Assembly: GCA_963678925.1 (NCBI GenBank)
Contig: OY787533.1
Location: forward strand, 1,922,001-1,986,000
DNA from: G963665925 sp963678925
GTDB taxonomy: Bacteria > Bacillota > Clostridia > Peptostreptococcales > Acidaminobacteraceae
Reading direction: 5' to 3'
Length of the DNA stretch: 64,000 nt
Part shown: one piece after another, positions 57,423 to 64,000 of the stretch
Layout of the letters: each line of letters begins with the position of its first letter
Position numbering within the stretch: the first letter of the stretch is position 1
The notes under the pieces: generated by a model
What the model saw: only the letters and a program-made list of their open reading frames with translations
The model's database searches: none
Told to the model about the DNA's origin: nothing
Program-made: the position numbers and the translations under genes

Positions 57423-57642
57423 GCGTCACCTCGATAAGTTTCTGCAAGGATTAAACCATGCATGATAATAATATATCAAACAAAGACCTTTTTCAATTTC
57501 ATCTTGATCTGGTGCGGTGTGTCAGCAGTGGCCCGGAGAGGGTCTATCGTATCAAACAATCAGCCCAATAGTTGACTTTCCAGTCTGACTTCTGTTCTGA
57601 ATCCATTGTAACATTAATTTAGTCTATTTTAATGTAAAAAGC

Positions 57643-57658
57643 GGTAACCGATATTACG
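57643..57658. promoter_or_regulatory. Possible weak copy of the Crp/Fnr operator
   Basis: GGTAACCGATATTACG matches GGTAAC-N4-GTTACC at the first six and four of the last six positions. It lies in the 380-base gap before the HAD gene, which otherwise shows no element besides AT-rich sequence. Confidence 0.25.
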
Positions 57659-57802
57659 AAAGGGACAAATTTTAATAAGTTTTACAAGATGCAGGTTGAG
57701 AAGTAGGCGTGTAAAAGGTACACTATTTTTATATAGATATAAGGTATATATATGGAGATCGCGACCATCATTATAGAGCACAGCAGGTATGGAGGAGAAA
57801 AC

Positions 57803-58444
57803 ATGATAACGCATATACTATTTGATTTTGACGGTACACTTATGGATACAAACGATTTGATTGTTGAGTCACTCAGACAGAGCGCCATTCGCTTTCGAGG
57901 CACGGATATCGGCGATGAAGAATTGCAGCAGATTCTGGGGAAACCGCTGTCTATCCAGATGCATGAGCTCGATGATGCGCATGGGGATGAGATGGAAGCC
58001 TTCTACAGAACCTATTACCGCGAGAGACGGGATGAATATACCAAGGAGTTTGATGGTATAAGAGAAATGTTGGATACCCTGCTTGAGATGGGCATAAAGA
58101 TGGGCATCGTTTCCAACAAGGGAACGCCGGGGATCCAGCATGGCCTCACCTCTTTCGATATGCACAAGTATTTCGGGTCGGCAATTTCAGCGGATGATGT
58201 GATCAAGAGAAAACCGGACCCTGAAGGTATTTTCAAGGCACTGGAAGAACTGGACGGCAAAGTGGAAAACACGCTTTTCATCGGAGACAGCGTACATGAT
58301 ATTGAGAGCGGAAAGCGTGCCGGGGCGAAGACCATTCTGGTAGGATGGACGATTCTCGACAAGAAGCGTCTAATGGAAGCGTCGCCAGACCACGTTGTTG
58401 AAACGCCGGATGAGATTGTTGATATTGTAAAGTCAATTAACTAG
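57803..58444 (+). CDS. HAD-family phosphatase (PpaX/Gph-like)
   Basis: A 213 aa HAD hydrolase. The nucleophile motif DFDGTLMDTND is at the N-terminus, motif II is IVSNKGT, the lysine is in KRKPDPEGI and the acidic motif IV is FIGDSVHDIE. The cap domain (about residues 15-85) is of the phosphoglycolate phosphatase/PpaX type. The substrate could be pyrophosphate or a small sugar phosphate. ATG 57803 follows ATGGAGGAGA; a GTG/ATG at 57752 is far upstream without a site. Confidence 0.85.
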   Translation: MITHILFDFDGTLMDTNDLIVESLRQSAIRFRGTDIGDEELQQILGKPLSIQMHELDDAHGDEMEAFYRTYYRERRDEYTKEFDGIREMLDTLLEMGIKMGIVSNKGTPGIQHGLTSFDMHKYFGSAISADDVIKRKPDPEGIFKALEELDGKVENTLFIGDSVHDIESGKRAGAKTILVGWTILDKKRLMEASPDHVVETPDEIVDIVKSIN

Positions 58445-58468
58445 ACGCCAAATATGGAGGGATGAATT

Positions 58469-59584
58469 ATGTCAAGCAAGGTCTTTATGATTGACCTCAG
58501 TGCAAGAAGCCATAAGGAAAACAAGATGGTGAAGCTCCAGAAGCTCTTTGATGCGGTGGGCATGGGCGACTGTATTCAGGAGAAAGATCTGACTGCAATC
58601 AAGATTCATTTTGGAGAAGTTGGATCGGATGCATTCATTCAGCCTATATTTGTAAAGCCAATTGTAGACAAGGTCAAAGAAGCGGGCGGGAATCCTTTTG
58701 TGACAGATACCAATACCCTCTACGCAGGCATGCGCCACAACGCAGTGGACCATCTGAACACAGCTGCTTCACATGGGTTTGTCCCAAGTGTAGTTGGGGC
58801 ACCTGTCATTATTGCGGATGGTCTGCGGGGTGACAACTACAATATGGTGGAGATTGGCAAGAAGCACTTTAAGGAAGTTAAAATTGCAGGGGACATTGAG
58901 CGTGCCAACAGCATGATTGTCATGAGCCACTTCAAGGGCCATGAAATGGCAGGCTTTGGTGGTGCCATAAAGAACCTTGCCATGGGATGCGCCCCATCAC
59001 TGGGTAAGAAGGATCAGCACTCTACACGCCCATTTGTCATTGCAAAGAAATGTGTGGCCTGCGGCAGGTGTCTGGACATCTGTCCTGTTGAAGCGATTAC
59101 ATACGTAGACGGTAAGGCCCAGATCGATCAGTCGGTCTGTATTGGCTGCGGTGACTGCCTTGCAGTCTGTCCGGTAAAGGCTGTGGCGCTTGATTGGAGT
59201 ACGGAGCTCGTAGATTTCATGGAGCGTATGACAGAGTATGCCCTTGGGGCCGTAAAAAACAAGCAGGGACATGTTGCCTATATCAATTTCCTCATGCGCA
59301 TTTCGCCGGACTGTGACTGCTGTGCATGGTCTGACGCGCCCCTTGTTCAGGACATCGGCATATTGGCGTCGACCGACCCGGTTGCCATTGACAAGGCCTG
59401 TCTGGATCTGGTCAATGCTCAAAGACCGCTTCCGGGAACACGCCTTACAAAAGAGCACGGACCGGAGCATGACTACGGTGATGTTTTCAAATCCATTCAT
59501 CCGCACACAAAAGGCAATATTCAGCTGGATTACGGTGAGGAAATCGGGCTGGGTTCAAAAACCTATGAACTGGTGAAACTGTAA
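58469..59584 (+). CDS. DUF362 protein with 2[4Fe-4S] ferredoxin domain
   Basis: A 371 aa protein. The N-terminal DUF362 domain (about residues 25-185, SHFKGHEMAGFGGAIKNLAMG) is followed by two [4Fe-4S] motifs (CVACGRCLDICPVEAI and CIGCGDCLAVCPVKAV). The remainder of the DUF362 fold contains CDCCAW. The domain order resembles the widespread iron-sulfur DUF362 proteins whose function is not established. It starts 24 bases after the HAD gene; a selenoprotein gene follows 39 bases later, so the three probably share a transcript. Confidence 0.88.
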   Translation: MSSKVFMIDLSARSHKENKMVKLQKLFDAVGMGDCIQEKDLTAIKIHFGEVGSDAFIQPIFVKPIVDKVKEAGGNPFVTDTNTLYAGMRHNAVDHLNTAASHGFVPSVVGAPVIIADGLRGDNYNMVEIGKKHFKEVKIAGDIERANSMIVMSHFKGHEMAGFGGAIKNLAMGCAPSLGKKDQHSTRPFVIAKKCVACGRCLDICPVEAITYVDGKAQIDQSVCIGCGDCLAVCPVKAVALDWSTELVDFMERMTEYALGAVKNKQGHVAYINFLMRISPDCDCCAWSDAPLVQDIGILASTDPVAIDKACLDLVNAQRPLPGTRLTKEHGPEHDYGDVFKSIHPHTKGNIQLDYGEEIGLGSKTYELVKL

Positions 59585-59623
59585 GGCTTTCGAGTATGTG
59601 AGGCTGCACTGGAGGGAATGTAT

Positions 59624-59929
59624 ATGCAGGTAGAAATAAGTTTTGGCGCCAGAGTCGCCGCGTATTTGGACAAGCACGGTGCAAATACCCTGACACTCAT
59701 GCTCGTCAAGGGTCAAGGCTGATGTGGAGGCGTGGGGCTTCCCCATATTGCCTTAATGGTGCCGGAGGTGCCTGAGAATTTCACAAAGCACACTGTAGAG
59801 GGTAAAACGGTGTATATAGACAAGCGGATAGAAACGACCGAGGACAGGATTGAGTTTGTTCTGGTCAAGTTTCTCATGTTCGAGCGGATAGAGGCGAAGG
59901 GGCTGAAGCTTGATTTTGAGCGGAAGTAA
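59624..59929 (+). CDS. CC/Se-motif family selenoprotein (in-frame TGA = Sec33)
   Basis: Read through TGA 59720-59722, the frame encodes 101 residues: MQVEISFGARVAAYLDKHGA..., then LVKGQGUCGGVGLPHIAL and a C-terminal part (YIDKRIETTEDRIEFVLVKF). U is followed directly by Cys, giving the UC pair of the CC/Se-motif family that I recall from clostridial annotations. Both halves stay open in one frame, and GGAGGG (59611-59616) precedes ATG 59624 by seven bases. The ATG at 59618 is too close. A hairpin lies just after the TGA. It follows a DUF362-ferredoxin gene. Function unknown. Confidence 0.85.
59729..59752 (+). promoter_or_regulatory. Putative bacterial SECIS hairpin
   Basis: Six bases after the TGA, GGC(G)TGGGG pairs with CCCCA...GCC around loop CTT. 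It is a compact stem in the right place for SelB binding, although the loop lacks the usual GG/GU; the stem could shift. Confidence 0.45.
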
Positions 59930-59993
59930 AAGGTCCTATTGAAACTCTTGGATTTTCTGTGGATTTGGATAAAAAAACTCTATAGTTAATGCG

Positions 59994-60022
59994 TTGACAA
60001 TCATTTTCAAGCGCTATAGAAT
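59994..60022 (+). promoter_or_regulatory. Sigma-A-type promoter of the nfu gene
   Basis: TTGACA (59994-59999) and TAGAAT (60017-60022) with a 17-base spacer. Confidence 0.7.
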
Positions 60023-60091
60023 ACCTATGAATACACATTCAAGTGTTGTCGCTGAAAGATTTACAGCGGCTAGAATATTCTGGAGGCAATT

Positions 60092-60325
60092 ATGGCTATG
60101 ATTGAAAATTCACTGATTGAAGAGAAGCTGGAACGTGTTCGCCCAATGCTTCAACGCGATGGCGGAGATGTAAAGCTCGTAGAAGTTACAGCAGATGGCG
60201 TTGTTAAAGTTCAACTGCAGGGTGCATGCAGCGGATGTCCCGGTGCGACAATGACACTCAAGCATCTGATTGAGCAGTACCTGAAGCAGGAAATTCCTGA
60301 AGTAAAGGAAGTTGTAGGCGTATAG
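60092..60325 (+). CDS. NifU C-terminal-like (Nfu) iron-sulfur scaffold
   Basis: A 77 aa Nfu-type protein. The single domain has RDGGDVKLVEV and the cluster CxxC in QGACSGCPGATMTLK. It can hold a bridged [4Fe-4S] cluster between two monomers and deliver it to apoproteins. GGAGGCAATT precedes ATG 60092. It has its own promoter and is followed by a terminator near 60353. The many Fe-S proteins in this window are possible clients (inference). Confidence 0.9.
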   Translation: MAMIENSLIEEKLERVRPMLQRDGGDVKLVEVTADGVVKVQLQGACSGCPGATMTLKHLIEQYLKQEIPEVKEVVGV

Positions 60326-60352
60326 TCCGAAGCTTTCCCCATATGAAAATAG

Positions 60353-60392
60353 AGGCTTGTATATTCCAACCACGGGATGTGCAAGCCTTTTT
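60353..60392 (+). terminator. Terminator after nfu
   Basis: AGGCTTG and CAAGCCT pair around a 22-base region, followed by TTTTT. The rest of 60393-60530 contains no gene. Confidence 0.65.
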
Positions 60393-60563
60393 CACGTTTT
60401 TGAAATGTTTGCAGCGCATCTGTCGGCATGTGAGTATTCCATAAACACCGGCTGCATGTAAAAGCAGGCACTTGCAGAGACCCCTGCCCATTAATTATAC
60501 AGGGCTATTTTGCTTGAAAGAGACTGGAAGGGGTAACTAATAAACAGGAGAGGAGGCAGTATT

Positions 60564-60989
60564 ATGAAAAAGATACTTGTTCCCGTAGATGGTATGGAAA
60601 CATGTCCAAAAACCTTTGAAACGGCGATAAGTCTGTCAGAAAAATTCGGTGCTGAGCTTGTCGTTCTTTATGTTAAACCCATACTTGATCCATTGACGCA
60701 TCCGGGATATGTAGCTATGGAAGAGCATAGCGACAAACACATCAATGATATTGCTGTTGGTATTGCTGAAGCCGCTGAAAAGAAATTGGCTGGAGATGGA
60801 CGCAAGGTTTCTACGATTATTGAAAGTGGTGATCCTGCGTCAACGATTATAGATGCAGCCAGTCGCGAGGGCTGTGACATGATTGTCATGTGTACTCACG
60901 GCATGGGTACGGTCAAGCGTTTCTTCCTTGGAAGCGTGACCAATAAAGTCGTGCATCACGCAGAAATACCCGTACTTGTAGTGCGCTAG
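60564..60989 (+). CDS. Universal stress protein (UspA family)
   Basis: A 141 aa UspA-like alpha/beta protein. The ATP-binding motif G-2x-G-9x-G-S/T is present at the C-terminus (MCTHGMGTVKRFFLGSVT). It is soluble and probably dimeric. GAGAGGAGGCAGT precedes the ATG. No specific stress is indicated; it is monocistronic, with a hairpin terminator at 61021-61066. Confidence 0.9.
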   Translation: MKKILVPVDGMETCPKTFETAISLSEKFGAELVVLYVKPILDPLTHPGYVAMEEHSDKHINDIAVGIAEAAEKKLAGDGRKVSTIIESGDPASTIIDAASREGCDMIVMCTHGMGTVKRFFLGSVTNKVVHHAEIPVLVVR

Positions 60990-61020
60990 ACTGCAAATCG
61001 GATGATGCTCTCAAAAGAAT

Positions 61021-61066
61021 AAGAGAAGCTCCCAGATGGATTCCATTCATGACGGGGGCTTCTTTT
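61021..61066 (+). terminator. Terminator after the universal stress protein gene
   Basis: AAGAGAAGCTCCC pairs imperfectly with GGGGGCTTCTTTT around a 19-base loop. Confidence 0.6.
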
Positions 61067-61104
61067 AATGAAATTAGAGTGGATAATCTCATGGCTACTT
61101 ACTG

Positions 61105-61128
61105 ACATGTAATGGTTTCGTTACATGT
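61105..61128. promoter_or_regulatory. Inverted repeat, likely enhancer-binding site
   Basis: ACATGTAA-N8-TTACATGT is a perfect 8-bp inverted repeat. It is centred about 118 bases upstream of the predicted sigma-54 transcript start, within the usual range for an enhancer-binding protein. It is followed by a T-run, so a terminator is an alternative. Confidence 0.45.
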
Positions 61129-61208
61129 TTTTTTATTTGTTACAGAAAACATAAGGGGTTATGTAAAACGAAAGCCTTGCAAATACACGGTTCTTCAGAT
61201 TGATTTTT

Positions 61209-61225
61209 TTGGCATCCATCTTGCT
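61209..61225 (+). promoter_or_regulatory. Sigma-54-type (-24/-12) promoter of the thiolase operon
   Basis: TTGGCATCCATCTTGCT matches the consensus TTGGCAC-N5-TTGCT with one change; GG and GC are ten bases apart. Predicted leader about 85 bases to ATG 61320. Confidence 0.65.
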
Positions 61226-61319
61226 CTATATAGGGGTACGCGGTGAAATGCGTTTTCATTCAAGGCCGAAGACTTAAAGGTCGGTTGCAGATAAAAGGTG
61301 ATGCGAACAGGAGGATTTA

Positions 61320-62507
61320 ATGAGAGAAGTTGTTATTGTCAGTGCGGTAAGGACACCCATCGGCAGTTTTGGTGGTGCACTCGCTTCACTGAGTGCTGTA
61401 GACTTGGGAATCGCAGCGGCGAAGGCCGCCCTGGACCAGGGTGGTGTCAAGCCGGAAATGGTTGACGAGGTTCTAATTGGGAATGTACTGCAGGCGGGTC
61501 TTGGTCAAAATGTGGCGCGTCAGGTTGCGGTTGGCGCGGGATTGCCCCAGGAGGTACCGGCAATATCCGTCAACAAGCTTTGCGGGTCTGGCCTGCGCAC
61601 GGTCAGCATGGCAGCCCAGTTCATCATGCTGGGGGACGCAAAGGTTGTATTGGCTGGGGGAACCGAAAGCATGTCCAACGCGCCCTATGTCATGAACAAG
61701 GCACGCTGGGGTGCAAAAATGGGACATGTGTCCATGGAGGACACCATGATCAGAGATGGTCTTACAGATGCCTTCAATGAATATCATATGGGCATAACCG
61801 CAGAAAACATTGCACAGCGCTGGGAGATTACAAGAGAGGAACAGGATGCATTTGCCCTCCACAGTCAGATGAAGGCGGCAGCTGCCATTACAATGGGACA
61901 TTTTAAAGATGAAATCGTACCTGTTTCAGTGAAGACACGTCGGGGTGAAAGCCTTGTAGATACTGATGAGTATCCACGTATGGACGCGACACTGGAATCC
62001 CTTCAAAAGCTGCGCCCTGCATTTAAAAAGGAGGGCACGGTCACTGCAGGCAATGCCTCCGGCATCAACGACGGCGCAGCAATGCTGGTTCTGGCTGACA
62101 AGGATTATGCCCTTGAGCATGGACTTAACATACTTGCACAGGTAAAGGGGTACGGGTCTGCAGCCCTTGATCCTGCCATCATGGGGTACGGTCCTGTTCC
62201 GGCAACACGCAGGGCTCTTGAAAAAGCTGGACTCAAGGCATCTGATCTAGGACTGGTTGAAGCCAATGAGGCATTTGCCGCACAGTCTATTGCAGTTGTA
62301 AGGGATCTGGAGCTTGATGCCAGTCTTGTAAATGTCAACGGGGGAGCCATCGCACTTGGACACCCGATTGGCGCAAGCGGCGCAAGAATTTTGACGACCC
62401 TGCTGCATGAAATGAAAAAGCGCGGGACACAGTACGGGCTGGCGACCTTATGCATAGGCGGCGGACAAGGTACTTCTGTCATTGTCGAGCGCTTTGACAG
62501 GGCTTAA
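61320..62507 (+). CDS. Acetyl-CoA acetyltransferase (thiolase)
   Basis: A 395 aa biosynthetic-type thiolase that condenses two acetyl-CoA to acetoacetyl-CoA (or the reverse). The acyl-transfer cysteine is Cys88 in NKLCGSGLRTV; the base and second cysteine are in GGAIALGHPIGASG and LCIGGGQGTS. GGAGGATTT precedes ATG 61320. An SDR reductase follows 43 bases later, and a CoA-transferase is convergent at the window edge, fitting a butyrate or 3-hydroxybutyrate-type pathway. Confidence 0.94.
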   Translation: MREVVIVSAVRTPIGSFGGALASLSAVDLGIAAAKAALDQGGVKPEMVDEVLIGNVLQAGLGQNVARQVAVGAGLPQEVPAISVNKLCGSGLRTVSMAAQFIMLGDAKVVLAGGTESMSNAPYVMNKARWGAKMGHVSMEDTMIRDGLTDAFNEYHMGITAENIAQRWEITREEQDAFALHSQMKAAAAITMGHFKDEIVPVSVKTRRGESLVDTDEYPRMDATLESLQKLRPAFKKEGTVTAGNASGINDGAAMLVLADKDYALEHGLNILAQVKGYGSAALDPAIMGYGPVPATRRALEKAGLKASDLGLVEANEAFAAQSIAVVRDLELDASLVNVNGGAIALGHPIGASGARILTTLLHEMKKRGTQYGLATLCIGGGQGTSVIVERFDRA

Positions 62508-62550
62508 TGCTATGTGTTTGGCAAATACGAGATCTTGAATGGAGGAGACT

Positions 62551-63288
62551 ATGAGACTTAAAGATAAGGTAGCAATTGTAACAGGCTCTGCACGTGGAAT
62601 CGGGTTTGAAACGGCCAAGCGCTTTGCGGAAGAAGGCGCAGCTGTGGTCATTTGCGATTTGAACGAAGACGGCGTCCAGGCTGCAGTCAAGAGCATTGAG
62701 AACGCAGGGGGCAAGGCCATGGGTATTTCAGTCAATGTGACGGACTCTGCACAGGTGGCGGCAGCTGTTGAGAAAACCCTGTCCGCATATGGCAGGCTGG
62801 ATTGTCTTGTAAACAATGCGGGTATTACCGCAGACAACACCCTTGTCAAGATGTCTGAAGATGAATGGGACCGCGTGATTGATGTGAATCTCAAAGGGGT
62901 CTATAATTTTGGACAGGCTGCAGCCAAGGCCATGGCTGATACAGGTGGTGTCATTCTGAATACCTCGAGTGTTGTCGGCGTATATGGCAACTTCGGGCAG
63001 ACAAATTACGCGGCGGCCAAGTGGGGTGTCATTGGAATGACGAAGACGTGGGCCAAAGAGCTTGGAAAGAAATCCATCCGTGTCAATGCCGTTGCACCAG
63101 GCTTCATACTGACGCCGATGACAGAAAAAATGCCGGACAAGGTTCTGGACATGATGAAAGGCAAGTCGCCGCTGCGCGATCTGGGAAGACCATCAGACAT
63201 TGCAAACGCATTTCTCTTCCTGGCTTCAGACGAAGCGCGATTTGTAACGGGCACAGTCCTCAGCGTGGATGGCGGTGTCGTCCTGTAA
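62551..63288 (+). CDS. SDR-family 3-oxoacyl reductase (FabG/PhaB-like)
   Basis: A 245 aa short-chain dehydrogenase. The NAD(P) motif TGSARGIG, the NNAG motif, the serine in LNTSSVVG and the catalytic YxxxK in YAAAKWG are intact. With the thiolase upstream, reduction of acetoacetyl-CoA to 3-hydroxybutyryl-CoA is the likely reaction, though a FabG role cannot be excluded. ATG 62551 follows GGAGGAGACT; ATG 62539 is an in-frame alternative. A terminator follows at 63316. Confidence 0.88.
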   Translation: MRLKDKVAIVTGSARGIGFETAKRFAEEGAAVVICDLNEDGVQAAVKSIENAGGKAMGISVNVTDSAQVAAAVEKTLSAYGRLDCLVNNAGITADNTLVKMSEDEWDRVIDVNLKGVYNFGQAAAKAMADTGGVILNTSSVVGVYGNFGQTNYAAAKWGVIGMTKTWAKELGKKSIRVNAVAPGFILTPMTEKMPDKVLDMMKGKSPLRDLGRPSDIANAFLFLASDEARFVTGTVLSVDGGVVL

Positions 63289-63315
63289 AAGAAGACCTTT
63301 TCATGTAGAAAACTT

Positions 63316-63371
63316 AAGAAGCACCTCTTCACATGCTCTATATAGAAAGCTGTGAGGAGGTGCTTCTTCTT
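63316..63371. terminator. Terminator after the SDR gene
   Basis: AAGAAGCACCTC and GAGGTGCTTCTT pair, with TTCACA/TGTGAG extending the stem around about 18 bases. Confidence 0.7.
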
Positions 63372-63404
63372 GTGCAGTCTGCGCTTTGCAGTCTACACAG
63401 TGAT

Positions 63405-63441
63405 AAAGGTGCAGCCTTGGTCGGAGGACTGCACCTTTTGA
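63405..63441 (-). terminator. Second hairpin, likely terminator of the CoA-transferase gene
   Basis: AAAGGTGCAGCC and GGACTGCACCTTTT-type arms pair around a 12-base loop. On the minus strand an A/T-run follows. It lies about 90 bases beyond the CoA-transferase stop. Confidence 0.6.
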
Positions 63442-63531
63442 AACAAATCGTGTAACAAGTTCAGGTCTTTGTTCGTGCCAGCCTAGGTGACAGGCACTGG
63501 ATCAATTGGTTCAGGTCGGTTGCTGCATGGT

Positions 63532-64000
63532 TTATCTGAGGTGCAGCGCCTCAGCTTCCTGTGCAAGAGCTTCCCTGAAATCAGGGTGTGCAATTGCGAT
63601 AAGTCTCTTTACACGTTCCTTGACACTCTGTCCGCGTAGCCAAGCCACACCGTATTCTGTGACAACATAGTCGACATCGTTTCTGGACAGGGAGACAACA
63701 GCTCCAGGTTTCAGGGTTGGGACAATTTTCGAAGCCGGTGTTTTGGCGCCGGCGTCATCGCGGACCATGGCCGTGGAGTAAAGCGCGATGATCGATTTGC
63801 CCTCAGGACAGATTTGTGCGCCAATAGCGGTATCTGCCTGGCCGCCGGTTCCAGAGAACTGTTGAACGCCAATGGATTCAGAGCAGCATTGTCCTGTCAG
63901 GTCCACTTCAATGGTCGTGTTGATGGAAACCATCTTATGGTTCTGTCCGACAACATAGGGATTGTTGGTCCAGTTGCCCTGTTTGAAAAGTATGGTCGGG
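63532..64000 (-). CDS. Acetyl-CoA hydrolase/transferase family CoA-transferase (5' end outside window)
   Basis: The C-terminal 155 or so residues of a CoA-transferase of the acetate/4-hydroxybutyrate type; the frame is open to the right edge. NPYVVGQNHKMVSINTTIEVD, FSGTGGQADTA and TEYGVAWLRG are typical of the C-terminal domain. Its catalytic glutamate region would lie upstream of the window. The ATG at 63933 is internal. Together with thiolase and SDR it fits CoA-based fermentation. The substrate is not determined. Confidence 0.9.
   Translation of the reverse strand, partial: PTILFKQGNWTNNPYVVGQNHKMVSINTTIEVDLTGQCCSESIGVQQFSGTGGQADTAIGAQICPEGKSIIALYSTAMVRDDAGAKTPASKIVPTLKPGAVVSLSRNDVDYVVTEYGVAWLRGQSVKERVKRLIAIAHPDFREALAQEAEALHLR

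Noticed and set aside
57605..57658. A firm third copy of the Crp/Fnr operator before the HAD gene
   Set aside because: The match is incomplete on one arm and no -10 lies at the 21-base distance seen at the other two sites; kept only as a weak feature.
1..64000. tRNA, rRNA, prophage or insertion sequence genes
   Set aside because: No cloverleaf with matching arms, rRNA segment, integrase or transposase was recognised anywhere in the window.

Overview
The window looks like a chromosome segment from a strictly anaerobic Firmicute of the class Clostridia. Three things point there. The gene order darA, holB, ricT, trmN6, rsmI, abrB-type regulator, metG, tatD, yabE, rnmV, rsmA matches the origin-proximal block known from Bacillus and clostridia, with serS and an Orn/Lys/Arg decarboxylase nearby. 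Aminoacyl-tRNA synthetase genes are preceded by T-box leaders, and most genes have strong AGGAGG-type ribosome binding sites. There is also a large set of anaerobe functions: [FeFe]-hydrogenase maturation HydF, hybrid cluster protein, superoxide reductase, reverse-type rubrerythrin, rubredoxins and two in-frame UGA (selenocysteine) genes. I cannot name the species. No rRNA, tRNA, CRISPR array or transposase gene was seen.

Layout. 1-4193: de novo NAD operon nadA (cut by the left edge), nadB, nadC and a PfoR/EIIC-like membrane protein. 4321-9860: murI behind three DnaA-box-like sequences, a small sigma-region-4-like protein, T-box plus serS, an aspartate-type aminotransferase and two small membrane proteins. 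9861-26880: the origin-proximal housekeeping block (decarboxylase, lepB, darA, holB, ricT, trmN6, rsmI, an MFS permease, an AbrB-type regulator with Spo0A boxes, T-box plus metG, tatD, yabE, rnmV, rsmA, recU). 26881-27514: a gene-free stretch with four DnaA-box-like 9-mers. 27515-30463: a HesB-like selenoprotein with a glutaredoxin, then a MocR regulator and a LysE-type exporter.

30554-44664 is the redox and stress core. A Crp/Fnr regulator is flanked by a siroheme reductase operon and a ferredoxin-hcp operon, and both promoters carry the same GTAAC-N4-GTTAC operator at about -41.5. Next is a four-domain CoA-disulfide reductase/rhodanese/TusA/DsrE protein with a CsoR/CstR repressor and C4-6...G5-7 operators, one of which recurs before a NapH-like/ferredoxin/FNR fusion at 44664. 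Between them lies a PerR-type oxidative-stress cluster: winged-helix protein, two rubredoxins, perR, superoxide reductase and ferritin.

44865-53915: a degenerate 5'-3' exonuclease, a PepT-like peptidase, an uncharacterised gene pair, a TPR-GAF-GGDEF protein, a SixA-like phosphatase and a sodium:alanine symporter with a sigma-54-type promoter, then a cluster of palindromic repeats. 53916-64000: reverse rubrerythrin, hydF-aspA, a HAD phosphatase, a DUF362-ferredoxin protein with a second selenoprotein, nfu, a universal stress protein, a sigma-54-type promoter before thiolase and an SDR reductase, and a CoA-transferase cut by the right edge.

The items most worth following are the two TGA-containing genes that ordinary gene calling breaks, the dispersed AGCGAC-hairpin repeat family, the paired Crp/Fnr operators and the two sigma-54 promoters.
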